Below, piece by piece: positions 10,639-18,621 of a stretch of DNA of 64,000 bases. The DNA comes from RHKX01 sp963784885 (GTDB lineage: Bacteria; Actinomycetota; Thermoleophilia; Solirubrobacterales; 70-9): positions 186,001-250,000 of the forward strand of contig CAWATA010000002.1 of NCBI GenBank assembly GCA_963784885.1. Direction: 5' to 3'. Both the position numbers and the translations under genes were made by a program. Within the stretch, counting starts at the first letter, position 1. Each line of letters starts with the position of its first letter. Under the pieces are notes generated by a model, which made no database searches, had not been told where the DNA came from, and worked only from the letters and a program-made list of their open reading frames with translations.

Positions 10639-11111
10639 GCCGGGTCGGCGTCGGCTACGACAGCCACCGGCTCGTCGCCGGGCGACCCCTGATCATCGGC
10701 GGGGTCGAGATCGAGTTCGACCGCGGCCTCGAGGGCCATTCCGACGCCGACGTCCTCGCGCACGCGGTCACTGATGCCGTCCTCGGGGCGGCGGGGGCAG
10801 GGGACATCGGGGCGCACTTCCCGCCGACCGACGAGCGCTGGCGCGATGCCGACTCGATCGAGTTGCTCGCCACCGTCGTCTCCGGCCTCGACGGAACGGT
10901 GGTCAACGTCGACGCAACGGTGATCTGCGAACGGCCGCCGATCGGCCCTCATCGGGCCGCGATCGAGGGAAGGTTGTCAGAGGCCGTCGGTGCTCCGGTG
11001 TCGGTCAAGGCGACGACCAACGAGGGCCTCGGGGCCATCGGCAGGGAGGAGGGCATCGCGGCGATCGCGGTCGCATCCTTCGAGCCCTCCCCGGCGTCCG
11101 GTACCGAATAG
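10635..11111 (+). CDS. ispF: 2-C-methyl-D-erythritol 2,4-cyclodiphosphate synthase IspF
   Basis: 158 aa, normal length. Fifth step of the MEP pathway: cyclises CDP-ME 2-phosphate with release of CMP. Metal-binding DSHRL near the N-terminus, GHSDADVLAHAVTDA, GDIGAHFPPTD, and the C-terminal KATTNEGLGAIGREEGIAA are all typical. The ATG overlaps the upstream phosphatase stop. ispD and ispF are neighbours or fused in many bacteria; here the PHP gene and a divergent small gene are inserted between them. Confidence 0.97.
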   Translation: MSRVGVGYDSHRLVAGRPLIIGGVEIEFDRGLEGHSDADVLAHAVTDAVLGAAGAGDIGAHFPPTDERWRDADSIELLATVVSGLDGTVVNVDATVICERPPIGPHRAAIEGRLSEAVGAPVSVKATTNEGLGAIGREEGIAAIAVASFEPSPASGTE

Positions 11112-11123
11112 GCTGCGGTCACC

Positions 11124-12800
11124 GTGGCAGGAGCGATGAAGACCATCACGGGCACGGTCGGCGGAGCCGTGCGACGGGTCAAGATCGGGCAACTCGGCAG
11201 CCTCGCCGACCTCCCCTTCAACCTCAAGGTTCTGACCGAGGCCGGGATCATCCGGCCGATGAGCCCGAGCGAACTGCTCTCCGTCGGCCAGTCGGTTCGC
11301 CGGTGGGGGGCGTCGCCGGCCGCCGGGATCGTCTCCGCCGCGGCCCGCCGGCCCGGTGACGTCGCGCTGATCGACGAGCTCGGAGAAGTCACGTTCGGGG
11401 AGCTCGACGGCCGCTCGAACGCGCTCGCCCGGGCGCTGATCAGAGCCGGGGTGTCGAGCGACGACTCGGTGGCGATCATGTGCCGCAATCACCGCGGCTT
11501 CGCGGACGCGATCTTCGCCAGCGCCAAGCTCGGCGCCTCGGTCCTGCTGCTCAACACCGACTTCGCCCGGCCACAGCTCCTCGGCGTGATCGAGCGCGAG
11601 CAGCCGCAGGCCGTCATCTACGACGCCGAGTTCGAGAACCTGCTCGAAGGGGCCGAGGGCGAGGACCCGGAGTTGACGAGGATCGTCTCCTGGGTCGAAG
11701 ACGACTACGCAGGCGACCGGCAGGTCGCCGAGGAGGTGATCGCCCGCAACTCCGATGCTCCGCTCGACCCGCCGGAGGAGCCGAGCCGGTTCGTGATCCT
11801 CACCTCGGGAACGACCGGGACGCCGAAGGGGGCGCAGCGCGGGTCACCCGACTCCCTCGCGCCGCTGGCGATCCTGCTCTCGAAGATCCCGATGCGCGCC
11901 GAGCGAACCACGGTCATCGCCGCTCCGCTGTTCCACTCGTGGGGCTTCCTCAACTTGGCGTTCGGCCTCGCCCTCGGGTCCACCTACGTGCTGCGCCGCC
12001 GGTTCGACCCCGAGGCGACGCTGAAGATGGTCGCCGACAACGACGCCGACGCGCTCGTCGTCGTCCCGGTGATGCTGCAGCGGATCCTCGAGCTCGACCA
12101 GGACGTGCTCGACCGCTACGAGCTTCCGAGCCTGCGGATCACCGCGGCGAGCGGCTCGGCGCTGCCCGGCGACATGGCGGTCCGCTGGATGGACAGCTTC
12201 GGGGACAACCTCTACAACTTCTACGGCTCGACCGAGGTCGGCTGGGCGACGATCGCCACTCCCGAGGACATGCGAGATGCCCCGGGCACCGCCGGGCGCC
12301 CCCCGCACGGAACCGAGGTGAGGATCCTCGACGAGGGCGGCAGGGAGCTTCCCGGCGGCGAGTCGGGTCGGATCTTCGTCGGCAACGAGATGTCGTTCGA
12401 GGGCTACACCGGCGGCGGTGGAAAGGACGTCGTCGACGGCATGCTCTCCTCCGGCGACGTCGGCCACTTCGACGAGGCGGGGCGTCTGTTCATCGACGGC
12501 CGCGACGACGAGATGATCGTGTCCGGCGGCGAGAACGTCTTCCCCCGCGAGGTCGAGGATCTGCTCGCCAACCACGAGGCGATCGACGAGGCGGCGGTGA
12601 TCGGCGTCGACGACGAGAAGTTCGGCCAGCGCCTGAAGGCGTTCGTCGTGATCAGCTCCGGTTCCGAGCTCGACGAGACCGCTGTCAAGGACTACGTGAA
12701 GGAGAACCTCGCGCGCTACAAGGTGCCCCGCGAGGTCGAGTTCATGGACGAGCTGCCGCGGAACCCGACCGGCAAGATCCTCAAGCGCGAGCTGGAGTAG
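11124..12800 (+). CDS. AMP-dependent acyl-CoA synthetase (long-chain fatty-acid CoA ligase type)
   Basis: 558 aa adenylate-forming enzyme. The AMP-binding P-loop is LTSGTTGTPKGAQRG (about residues 228-242). NFYGSTEVGWATIA is the A4/A5 region, SSGDVGHFDEAGRLFIDGR the A7/A8 hinge, and NPTGKILKREL carries the catalytic Lys at the C-terminus. It activates a carboxylic acid, probably a fatty acid, to the CoA thioester through acyl-AMP. GTG 11124 is chosen; ATG 11136 is an alternative. A TAGGCT box overlaps the ispF stop (11109-11114), 9 nt before the GTG. The substrate is not determined by sequence. Confidence 0.9.
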   Translation: MAGAMKTITGTVGGAVRRVKIGQLGSLADLPFNLKVLTEAGIIRPMSPSELLSVGQSVRRWGASPAAGIVSAAARRPGDVALIDELGEVTFGELDGRSNALARALIRAGVSSDDSVAIMCRNHRGFADAIFASAKLGASVLLLNTDFARPQLLGVIEREQPQAVIYDAEFENLLEGAEGEDPELTRIVSWVEDDYAGDRQVAEEVIARNSDAPLDPPEEPSRFVILTSGTTGTPKGAQRGSPDSLAPLAILLSKIPMRAERTTVIAAPLFHSWGFLNLAFGLALGSTYVLRRRFDPEATLKMVADNDADALVVVPVMLQRILELDQDVLDRYELPSLRITAASGSALPGDMAVRWMDSFGDNLYNFYGSTEVGWATIATPEDMRDAPGTAGRPPHGTEVRILDEGGRELPGGESGRIFVGNEMSFEGYTGGGGKDVVDGMLSSGDVGHFDEAGRLFIDGRDDEMIVSGGENVFPREVEDLLANHEAIDEAAVIGVDDEKFGQRLKAFVVISSGSELDETAVKDYVKENLARYKVPREVEFMDELPRNPTGKILKRELE

Positions 12801-12818
12801 ATAACTCCGACCGGATCC

Positions 12819-12989
12819 TCCGCTGCGCGTCCGGTCCGGTCGGGCGGCGCGGTGGTAGGGGACGGGAAGACATGTGTGTTGACCCCAGCCGGGGACTCCG
12901 CTGCGCGTCCGGTCCGGTCGGGCGGCGCGGTGGTAGGGGACGGGAAGACATGTGTGTTGACCCCAGCCGGGGACTCCGCTGCGCGTCCT
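12819..12989. repeat. 78-bp tandem direct repeat, about 2.2 copies
   Basis: Copies at 12819-12896 and 12897-12974 appear identical, with a third partial copy (first 14-15 bases) from 12975. Each unit begins TCCGCTGCGCGTCCGG, contains GGAAGACATGTGTGTTGACC and ends with CCCCAGCCGGGG, which can form a short hairpin. It fills the 224-base gap between the acyl-CoA ligase and cysS. There is no coding signal or terminal inverted repeat. Identity between copies suggests recent duplication. Confidence 0.9.
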
Positions 12990-13012
12990 ACCGCCGATCA
13001 CCTGATCGCCAA

Positions 13013-13018
13013 TAGAGT
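13013..13018 (+). promoter_or_regulatory. -10 box of a probable leaderless cysS transcript
   Basis: TAGAGT ends 6 nt before the cysS ATG, with no Shine-Dalgarno in between. Transcription would start at or next to the A of ATG. Confidence 0.5.
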
Positions 13019-13024
13019 CGGGGC

Positions 13025-14401
13025 ATGCGCGATGTGACGATCAGGGACACGCTCACCGGTGAGGTGCAGCGACTCGATCCCGGGCCCGAGGGAGAGGTCG
13101 GGATCTACGCCTGCGGCCCGACCACCTACGGGCCGATCCACATCGGCAACGCGCGCCCTTACGTGATCTTCTCGCTCCTGCGGCGCTTCCTCGCCCACGA
13201 GGGGTACTCGCCGACGCTCGTCATCAACATCACCGACATCAACGACAAGATCTACGACGCCGCGCGCGAGGCCGGTGTCCCGTCGGCGGAGCATGCCGAG
13301 CGGATGATCGCCGCTTATCGGGCCGACACCGATGCGCTCGGCGTCGGCCGGCCCGACCACGAGCCGAAGGCCACCGAGACGATCGGCCCGATCGTCTCGC
13401 TGATCGAGGACCTCGTCGCCTCGGGGCATGCGTACGAGTCCGCCGGGGACGTCTACTTCCGGGTCCGGAGCTTCCCGGCTTACGGGCAACTGTCCAACCG
13501 CGATCCGGAGACGATGGACCAGGGAGAGGAGGCGGGCAGCGCCGAGCTCAAGGAGGACCGGCTCGACTTCGCCCTCTGGAAGTCGCGCAAGCCGGGCGAG
13601 GACACCGCCTGGCCGAGCCCGTGGGGCGAAGGGCGGCCGGGGTGGCACATCGAATGCTCGGCCATGGCCGAGGAGCTGCTCGGCCTCGAGTTCGCGATCC
13701 ACGGCGGCGGCTCCGACCTCGTCTTCCCCCACCACGAGAACGAGCTGGCGCAGACCGAGGCCGCGCGCGACCGCCCGCTGGCGAAGATCTGGATGCACAA
13801 CGGGATGGTTCAGATGCGCCGCGAGGCCGGGGACGTCGAGAAGATGGCGAAGTCGGTCGGAAACGTCTTCCTGCTCGGCGAGGCGGTCCGCGCGTTCGGC
13901 TCCGAGGCCGTCGTCGGGTTCCTCGTCTCCGGCCACTACCGCCAGCCGCTCGCCTTCGGCGACGGGGCGCTGGAGGAGGCGGCGGCGCGAAACCAGCGGA
14001 TCCGCGAGTTCTTCCGCGACGGCGAGGATCCGCCGGGCGAGCCCGCAGCCGCGGTGCTCGTCCGGCGGGAGGCCTTCCTCGAAGCGCTCGCCGACGACTT
14101 CAACACCCCCCGCGCCCTGGCCGAGCTCTTCGGCCTGCTCGCCGATGCCCGTCGCGAGCCGCTCCCCGGCGCCCGCCTGGTCACCGAGGAGCTGCTCGGG
14201 CTGCTCGGCCTCGAGTCGCTCGCGACCGCAGGCGGCGAGGAGCGCTCGGACGAGGCCGAGCGGCTGCTCGCCGACCGCGAGCGGGCGCGGGCCGACCGCG
14301 ACTTCGCGCGAGCCGACGAGATCCGCGATCGCCTCGCCGAGCTCGGCTGGGAGGTCCGCGACACGGCCGGGGGCGCGCGCCTCGTGCGCCGCGGGCCCTG
14401 A
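13025..14401 (+). CDS. cysS: cysteinyl-tRNA synthetase
   Basis: 458 aa class I synthetase. Zinc-binding Cys in YACGPTTYG, HIGH-type signature PIHIGNARPY, NITDINDKIYDAA, and HIECSAMAEELLG with FPHHENELAQ (zinc and Cys recognition). The KMSKS loop reads KMAKSVGN, with Ala in the third position, a tolerated variant. The C-terminal anticodon-binding domain is Arg/Glu rich. The order ispF-cysS-rlmB is conserved in actinobacteria; here the acyl-CoA ligase and the tandem repeat are inserted before cysS. Confidence 0.97.
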   Translation: MRDVTIRDTLTGEVQRLDPGPEGEVGIYACGPTTYGPIHIGNARPYVIFSLLRRFLAHEGYSPTLVINITDINDKIYDAAREAGVPSAEHAERMIAAYRADTDALGVGRPDHEPKATETIGPIVSLIEDLVASGHAYESAGDVYFRVRSFPAYGQLSNRDPETMDQGEEAGSAELKEDRLDFALWKSRKPGEDTAWPSPWGEGRPGWHIECSAMAEELLGLEFAIHGGGSDLVFPHHENELAQTEAARDRPLAKIWMHNGMVQMRREAGDVEKMAKSVGNVFLLGEAVRAFGSEAVVGFLVSGHYRQPLAFGDGALEEAAARNQRIREFFRDGEDPPGEPAAAVLVRREAFLEALADDFNTPRALAELFGLLADARREPLPGARLVTEELLGLLGLESLATAGGEERSDEAERLLADRERARADRDFARADEIRDRLAELGWEVRDTAGGARLVRRGP

Positions 14402-14402
14402 A

Positions 14403-15068
14403 GTGGCCGATCGCGAGCTGATCTACGGCCGCAACCCGGTCAGCGAGGCGCAGCGCGGCCGCCGCCGCGTGCACCGCGTCTGGACCAGCGACGACATCGG
14501 CGCCGACGAGCTGACCAGGCTCGCGGGCTCGCCGGACCATCAGGGGATCGTCGCCGAGGTCGATCCCTATCCGTACGCGGACCCGAAGCGGCTGCTGGTC
14601 GAGGAGGGTTCGTTCGTCGTCGCGCTCGACCAGGTCCAGGATCCGCGGAATCTCGGAGCGATCTGCCGGACCGCGGAGGCGGCGGGAGCTGCGGGCGTCG
14701 TGATCTGCGACCGCCGGGCGGCTGCGGTGACGGCCGCCGCCTGCAAGGCATCGGCCGGGGCGGTCGAGCATCTGGCGGTCGCCCGCGTTCGCAACCTCAC
14801 CGACTGGATCGGGGTCGCGAAGGAGGCCGGGGCCTGGGTGTACGGGGCCGACGGAGAGGCCCCGAAGAGCTTCCGAACCCTCGACTTCGATGGGAGGGTT
14901 GTGATCGTCCTCGGCGGCGAGGGGGGAGGTTTGCGGCCCCGGGTGGCCGGCGCCTGCGACGAGCTGGTCCGGATCCCCGCCGTCGGCCGGGTCGGGTCGC
15001 TGAACGTGTCCGCAGCCGCCGCAGTGCTCCTCTTCGCCGTCGCTGAGGCCCATTCTCAAGCCGATTGA
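14403..15068 (+). CDS. rlmB: SpoU-type RNA 2'-O-methyltransferase, RlmB-like
   Basis: 221 aa from GTG 14403, one base after the cysS stop. RlmB methylates the 2'-OH of G2251 in 23S rRNA. The short N-terminal substrate-binding region starts ELIYGRNPVSEA. The three SpoU motifs follow: DQVQDPRNLGAICRTAEA, VLGGEGGGLRPRV and GSLNVSAAAAVLLF, which form the knotted SAM-binding fold. Adjacency to cysS is the usual actinobacterial arrangement. The exact rRNA site is inferred from the family. Confidence 0.93.
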   Translation: MADRELIYGRNPVSEAQRGRRRVHRVWTSDDIGADELTRLAGSPDHQGIVAEVDPYPYADPKRLLVEEGSFVVALDQVQDPRNLGAICRTAEAAGAAGVVICDRRAAAVTAAACKASAGAVEHLAVARVRNLTDWIGVAKEAGAWVYGADGEAPKSFRTLDFDGRVVIVLGGEGGGLRPRVAGACDELVRIPAVGRVGSLNVSAAAAVLLFAVAEAHSQAD

Positions 15069-15120
15069 GACCCCGTTCGGCGCCGATCCTTCCTAGCGGC
15101 CGGGGCGGACGGATATCGGC

Positions 15121-15142
15121 TCCTGCAAGGAAAGTTGCAGGA
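15121..15142 (+). terminator. perfect inverted repeat between rlmB and the sigma gene
   Basis: TCCTGCAA (15121-15128) and TTGCAGGA (15135-15142) form a perfect 8-bp stem with loop GGAAAG. Flanking bases extend it imperfectly (GGATATCGG against CCGATCC). There is no T-tract. It sits 15 bases upstream of the -35 of the next promoter, so it could be a terminator or an operator. Confidence 0.5.
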
Positions 15143-15157
15143 ATCCGCCGATCCGGG

Positions 15158-15185
15158 TTGACAGAACTCCGCGTGCGGTTAGAGT
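15158..15185 (+). promoter_or_regulatory. strong housekeeping-type promoter for the Spo0H-like sigma gene
   Basis: TTGACA (15158-15163), a 16-base spacer and TAGAGT (15180-15185). This is the only clear consensus -35/-10 pair found in the window. The predicted start near 15192 gives a leader of about 110 nt. Confidence 0.75.
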
Positions 15186-15254
15186 GCGGACATCAAGTAA
15201 GGCTGAACTAAAGGTTCACGGTTCGGAAGCCCGGCTTGTGATTTCGAAGATTGA

Positions 15255-15277
15255 GGCGCCTGGGGAGGTAAGGCGCC
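15255..15277 (+). promoter_or_regulatory. hairpin in the sigma-factor leader
   Basis: GGCGCC at 15255-15260 and 15272-15277 pair across an 11-nt loop containing GGGGAGG. The structure lies 14 bases before the Shine-Dalgarno GGAGGAGAG (about 15290-15298) and could control initiation. Confidence 0.4.
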
Positions 15278-15301
15278 ACGGCCCCCATCGGAGGAGAGCA
15301 C

Positions 15302-15985
15302 GTGGCAGCAATGACCCAGGAGTTCCCGCGCATCGCGGCGTCGAAGCCGACCCGCAACGGCGATGCCCCCGGCGAACTCAACGACGCTTATCTGGTCGCC
15401 CAGGCGAAGCGCGGCGACAGCGTCGCCTACGACCGGATCGTCCGGCGCTACCGAGGCTTCGTCCGCCTCAAGGCGTCCTCGTACTTCCTGCTCGGCGGGG
15501 AGTCCGACGATCTCATCCAGGAAGGACTGGTCGGCCTCTACAAGGCCATCCGCGACTTCCGCACCGACCGTGAGTCGAGCTTCCGCAACTTCGCGGAGCT
15601 CTGCATCACGAGGCAGATGATCACCGCGGTCAAGACCGCGAGCCGCAACAAGCACGCGCCGCTGAACCAGTCGATCAGCTTCGCGACGTCGCCGACTGCG
15701 GCCGGCGACGGCGAGTCGACGCTCGAGGAGATCCTCCCGGGCTCGCGGGTCGAGGACCCCGCCTCGAAGGTGATCTCCACCGAGGAGCTCGGCAGCCTGG
15801 TCGAGTGTCTGACGTCGGTCCTCTCCGACCTCGAGAGCGAGGTTCTCGCCTGCTACCTCGACGGACGCTCCTACGAGGAGATCGCCGAGCGGCTCGCATG
15901 TGACACCAAGACAGTCGACAACGCGTTGCAGCGGGTCAAGCGCAAGGTTTCGACCCATCTCGCCTCCCGCGAGGTTCTTCACTAG
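15302..15985 (+). CDS. RNA polymerase sigma factor of the Spo0H/SigH (Bacillus) type
   Basis: 227 aa. Region 2 reads DRIVRRYRGFVRLKASSYFL, then SDDLIQEGLVGLYKAIRDF and FAELCITRQMITAVKTASRN. Region 4 is SDLESEVLACYLDGRSYEEI followed by KTVDNALQRVKRKV. This is the pattern of Bacillus transition-state sigma-H rather than mycobacterial SigH, which is an ECF factor. It differs from the ECF factors nearby by a longer region 3-like linker. GTG 15302 is set by GGAGGAGAG 3-4 nt upstream; ATG 15311 is an alternative. Strong promoter, structured leader and dedicated terminator suggest a monocistronic, regulated, highly expressed gene. Its regulon cannot be inferred here. Confidence 0.9.
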   Translation: MAAMTQEFPRIAASKPTRNGDAPGELNDAYLVAQAKRGDSVAYDRIVRRYRGFVRLKASSYFLLGGESDDLIQEGLVGLYKAIRDFRTDRESSFRNFAELCITRQMITAVKTASRNKHAPLNQSISFATSPTAAGDGESTLEEILPGSRVEDPASKVISTEELGSLVECLTSVLSDLESEVLACYLDGRSYEEIAERLACDTKTVDNALQRVKRKVSTHLASREVLH

Positions 15986-16025
15986 ACGTTCGGCGTCTCT
16001 CCTCCAACGGTTCGCCAACGCGCCT

Positions 16026-16055
16026 CGAAGGCCGGGTCCGCCCGGCCTTCGGCGT
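16026..16055 (+). terminator. intrinsic terminator after the Spo0H-like sigma gene
   Basis: CGAAGGCCGGG (16026-16036), loop TCCG and CCCGGCCTTCG (16041-16051) form a perfect 11-bp stem, followed by GCGTTT. It lies between the sigma gene and the tRNA gene on the opposite strand and may serve both. Confidence 0.75.
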
Positions 16056-16072
16056 TTCCCGAGTGCCTTCAG

Positions 16073-16145
16073 AGCCGGGAGCCGGGATCGAACCGACGGC
16101 CTGCTCATTACAAGTGAGCTGCTCTACCAACTGAGCTATCCCGGC
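16073..16145 (-). tRNA. tRNA-Thr (anticodon TGT)
   Basis: 73 nt on the minus strand. Acceptor stem GCCGGGA pairs with TCCCGGC, discriminator T. D-arm GCTC-AGTTGGTA-GAGC. Anticodon arm GCTCA-CTTGTAA-TGAGC gives anticodon TGT, which reads ACA/ACG-type Thr codons. T-arm GTCGG-TTCGATC-CCGGC. All four stems pair fully. The 3' CCA is not encoded, so it needs a CCA-adding enzyme such as the one beginning at 63725. Confidence 0.95.
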
Positions 16146-16154
16146 GCCCGCCGA

Positions 16155-16160
16155 AGCCTA
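16155..16160 (-). promoter_or_regulatory. -10 box upstream of tRNA-Thr
   Basis: TAGGCT on the minus strand lies 9 nt before the first tRNA base. No good -35 is seen. Confidence 0.35.
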
Positions 16161-16230
16161 GTGCGAGCGAGTCGGAGCCGGGCGGGGCCGCCGCCGACGT
16201 CGTCGCCGATGTAACTGGGCGCGGTGCCTC

Positions 16231-18003
16231 GTGTACCGCTACGCGGTGGCTGACGAGGGAGACAGCGGAAAGGGCACGAGCGGGTCCGACGGCGTCCGTG
16301 AGAGGCCGCGGAAGGCGCCGAAGACCGGTGCGTCGGAGCGAATCGGCTCCGACCGGATCAGCGCCTACCACGAGTACACGCGCACGAAGGGCGTCAACTG
16401 GCCCCTGTACGTCGTCGCGCGGATGATCCTCGTCCCCGCCTTCCTGATCTGGTTCCGGCTCGAGCGGCTCGGTCGCGAGCATGCCCGGGTGGAGGGCGGC
16501 CTGATCGTCGCCTCCAACCACCGGAGCTTCCTCGACCCGTTCGTCCTCGGCGCTCTGCTGCCCTGGCGGCGCCCGATGCACTACGTAGCGAAGGTCGAGC
16601 TGTTCGAGCCCGCCTGGCAGGGATGGATCCTCAGCCGCCTCGGCGCCTATCCGGTCCGCCGCGGCGAGGCCGACTCCGAGACGCTGGAGACCTCGCGGCG
16701 GATCCTCGAGCGCGGCGGCGCCCTCTGCATCTTCCCCGAGGGGACGCGGATTCGCCGCGGATCGCTCGCGGTCCCGCACCGCGGGGTCGGGCGCCTCGCC
16801 CTCGAGTCCGGCGCCGCCGTGCTCCCGGTCGCCGTCCACGGCTCCGAGCACGTCCGCGACGGGTGGAAGATCCGTCCCCGCAAGGTCCGGCTGCGCGCCG
16901 GCAAACCGCTGACGTTCCCGCGGACCGAGAACCCCTCGCCGTCGCTCGCCGCCACCGTCACGACCCGGATCTGGCCGAACATCGAGCTCCAGTGGGAATG
17001 GCTCGGCGGACTGCCGCCGATGCGCAAGGCCGCCGTGATCGGCGCCGGGAGCTGGGGGACTGCTGTCGCCGTCCTGCTCGCCCGCGGCGGGGTCGAGGTC
17101 CAGCTCGGCTGCCGCACCGCCGAGCAGGCCGAGCGGATCGCCGCCGACCGCGAGAACTCCTACCTGCCGGGGATCACCCTCGCCGACTCGATCACCGTCA
17201 AGCGGGCCGCCGACATCGAGGTCGCCGGCCTCGACCTCGTCTGCCTGGCCGTTCCCTCCTCCTCGCTGCCCGCGGCCGTCGGCTCGCTCTCGGACCGGAT
17301 CGGCTCGCGGACCGCCGTCCTGCTGCTCAGCAAGGGTCTGGTACCGCCGCTCGGGACGCTGCCGAGCGAGTACGTCGACGAACGGATCCGCTCGCGGGCG
17401 GTCGCCGCGCTCGGTGGCCCGGCCCACGCCAAAGAGGCCGCGTCGGGGACGGCGGCGCTGGCGCTCGCGAGCCGCGACGAGGACCTCCGGGCCCAGCTCG
17501 GGGACGTCTTCGACCGCGCCGGGCTGATCTGCGAGCGCACGGCCGACGTCGTCGGCGTCGAGATGGCCGGGGCCGCCAAGAACGCCGCCTCCCTCGCCGC
17601 CGCGGCGGCGGCCCCGCACGGCCTCAACGCCGCCGGGATCGCCGCGGCGGAGATCTGGCGCGAGTGCACCGCCTACGCGATGCTGCGCGGGGGTGAGCTC
17701 GAGACCTTCGCCGGGCTGGCCGGGGTCGGCGACCTGACCGCGACGATCCTCGCCCCCGGCAGCCGCAACCGGCGGGCCGGCGAGCTGCTCGGCAGCGGCG
17801 TCCCCGCCGAGCAGATCCCCGACCGGATCGGCCAGGCCTCCGAGGGGCTCGACTCGGTTCCGCTGATCGCGGCCACGGTCGAGGGCGCCGGCGTCGAAGC
17901 CGGCGGGCTGAGTGGTCTCGCGGCCCTGATCGACGGTGATCTGACCGCGGTCGAGTGGGTCGAGGGCCTGCGCCGGGTGGAGCGCGCGAGGACCGCAGCG
18001 TGA
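16231..18003 (+). CDS. fusion of PlsC-type 1-acylglycerol-3-phosphate acyltransferase and glycerol-3-phosphate dehydrogenase GpsA
   Basis: 590 aa, one uninterrupted frame. Residues about 50-255 are a PlsC acyltransferase: the H-x4-D motif in SNHRSFLD (about 95-102) and FPEGTRIRRG (about 168). Residues about 264-590 are a complete GpsA: Rossmann GAGSWGTAVAVLLARGG (about 271), LSKGL, GGPAHAKEAASG, GAAKNAASLAAA with the catalytic Lys, and GLAGVGDLTATI. GpsA makes sn-glycerol 3-phosphate from DHAP; PlsC adds the second acyl chain to form phosphatidic acid. plsC and gpsA are neighbours in many actinobacteria, so fusion of adjacent genes is plausible. The N-terminal 50 residues are charged and disordered. 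The GTG start is uncertain; an internal ATG at 17020 could also yield free GpsA. Confidence 0.9.
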   Translation: MYRYAVADEGDSGKGTSGSDGVRERPRKAPKTGASERIGSDRISAYHEYTRTKGVNWPLYVVARMILVPAFLIWFRLERLGREHARVEGGLIVASNHRSFLDPFVLGALLPWRRPMHYVAKVELFEPAWQGWILSRLGAYPVRRGEADSETLETSRRILERGGALCIFPEGTRIRRGSLAVPHRGVGRLALESGAAVLPVAVHGSEHVRDGWKIRPRKVRLRAGKPLTFPRTENPSPSLAATVTTRIWPNIELQWEWLGGLPPMRKAAVIGAGSWGTAVAVLLARGGVEVQLGCRTAEQAERIAADRENSYLPGITLADSITVKRAADIEVAGLDLVCLAVPSSSLPAAVGSLSDRIGSRTAVLLLSKGLVPPLGTLPSEYVDERIRSRAVAALGGPAHAKEAASGTAALALASRDEDLRAQLGDVFDRAGLICERTADVVGVEMAGAAKNAASLAAAAAAPHGLNAAGIAAAEIWRECTAYAMLRGGELETFAGLAGVGDLTATILAPGSRNRRAGELLGSGVPAEQIPDRIGQASEGLDSVPLIAATVEGAGVEAGGLSGLAALIDGDLTAVEWVEGLRRVERARTAA

Positions 18004-18021
18004 GCGCCGTCGCCTCCCGAC

Positions 18022-18027
18022 TACTCT
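18022..18027 (+). promoter_or_regulatory. -10 box of a probable leaderless ECF sigma transcript
   Basis: TACTCT ends 6 nt before the GTG at 18034. No Shine-Dalgarno is present. Confidence 0.45.
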
Positions 18028-18033
18028 TGCCCG

Positions 18034-18621
18034 GTGACGGAGAGCTCCAGCACCGATCCCGCCGCGGCGGCAGCCGGCAACGGCTCCCCGGCGGGCAAGC
18101 GGGAGCTCGACGGCGCCTTCGAGGACCTGTACCGCGAGCATCTGCGCGACGTCTACTCGTACTGCTACTACCGGATCGGCAACCACCACGATGCAGAGGA
18201 CCTCACCGAGCAGACGTTTCTGCAGGCCTATCGCCACTTCGAGCGCGCCCGGCGCGAGTCCGACGGGCGGCCGCTGCGCCCCTGGCTGATCCGGATCGCC
18301 CACAACCTCGCCGCCAACTATCACCGCGACCGCTCGCGGCGGCCGACGGCTGCGCTCGACAACGTCGAGCCCGTCGAGCACCCGCACGGAACCGAGCGCG
18401 TCGTCGAAGGGCGGGAGCGGATGCGCGCGGTCATGGCCGGCCTCGACCGGCTCCCAGACGACCGCCGGGAAGCGTTGATCATGCGCTTCTCGCTCGGCAT
18501 GTCGAACCGCGAGATCGCCCGGGCGCTCGGTCGCAGCGACGGCGCCACCAAGGTGCTGATTCATCGCGCGATCAAGCAGCTCGAAGAGGAATTGCAACTC
18601 GCGGGGGCGAGCGATGAGTGA
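18034..18621 (+). CDS. ECF-type RNA polymerase sigma factor
   Basis: 195 aa with sigma regions 2 and 4 only. Region 2: FEDLYREHLRDVYSYCYYRI, then DAEDLTEQTFLQAYRHFERA and LRPWLIRIAHNLAANYHRDR. Region 4: LDRLPDDRREALIMRFSLGM and NREIARALGRSDGATKVLIH, a helix-turn-helix. The first 28 residues are Ser/Ala-rich. It overlaps the next gene by 8 bases, and that gene encodes a membrane protein likely to hold it inactive. The signal sensed is unknown. Confidence 0.92.
   Translation: MTESSSTDPAAAAAGNGSPAGKRELDGAFEDLYREHLRDVYSYCYYRIGNHHDAEDLTEQTFLQAYRHFERARRESDGRPLRPWLIRIAHNLAANYHRDRSRRPTAALDNVEPVEHPHGTERVVEGRERMRAVMAGLDRLPDDRREALIMRFSLGMSNREIARALGRSDGATKVLIHRAIKQLEEELQLAGASDE

Noticed and set aside
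12819..12989. Possible CRISPR array
   Set aside because: Only about 2.2 units, contiguous without unique spacers, repeat too long, and no cas genes.
16108..18597. An 829-codon open frame on the minus strand
   Set aside because: It is the antisense of plsC-gpsA and the ECF sigma gene. Long open antisense frames are expected at this GC content, and the product is low-complexity Arg/Gly/Asp without motifs. The same applies to minus frames over guaB3 and glmS.
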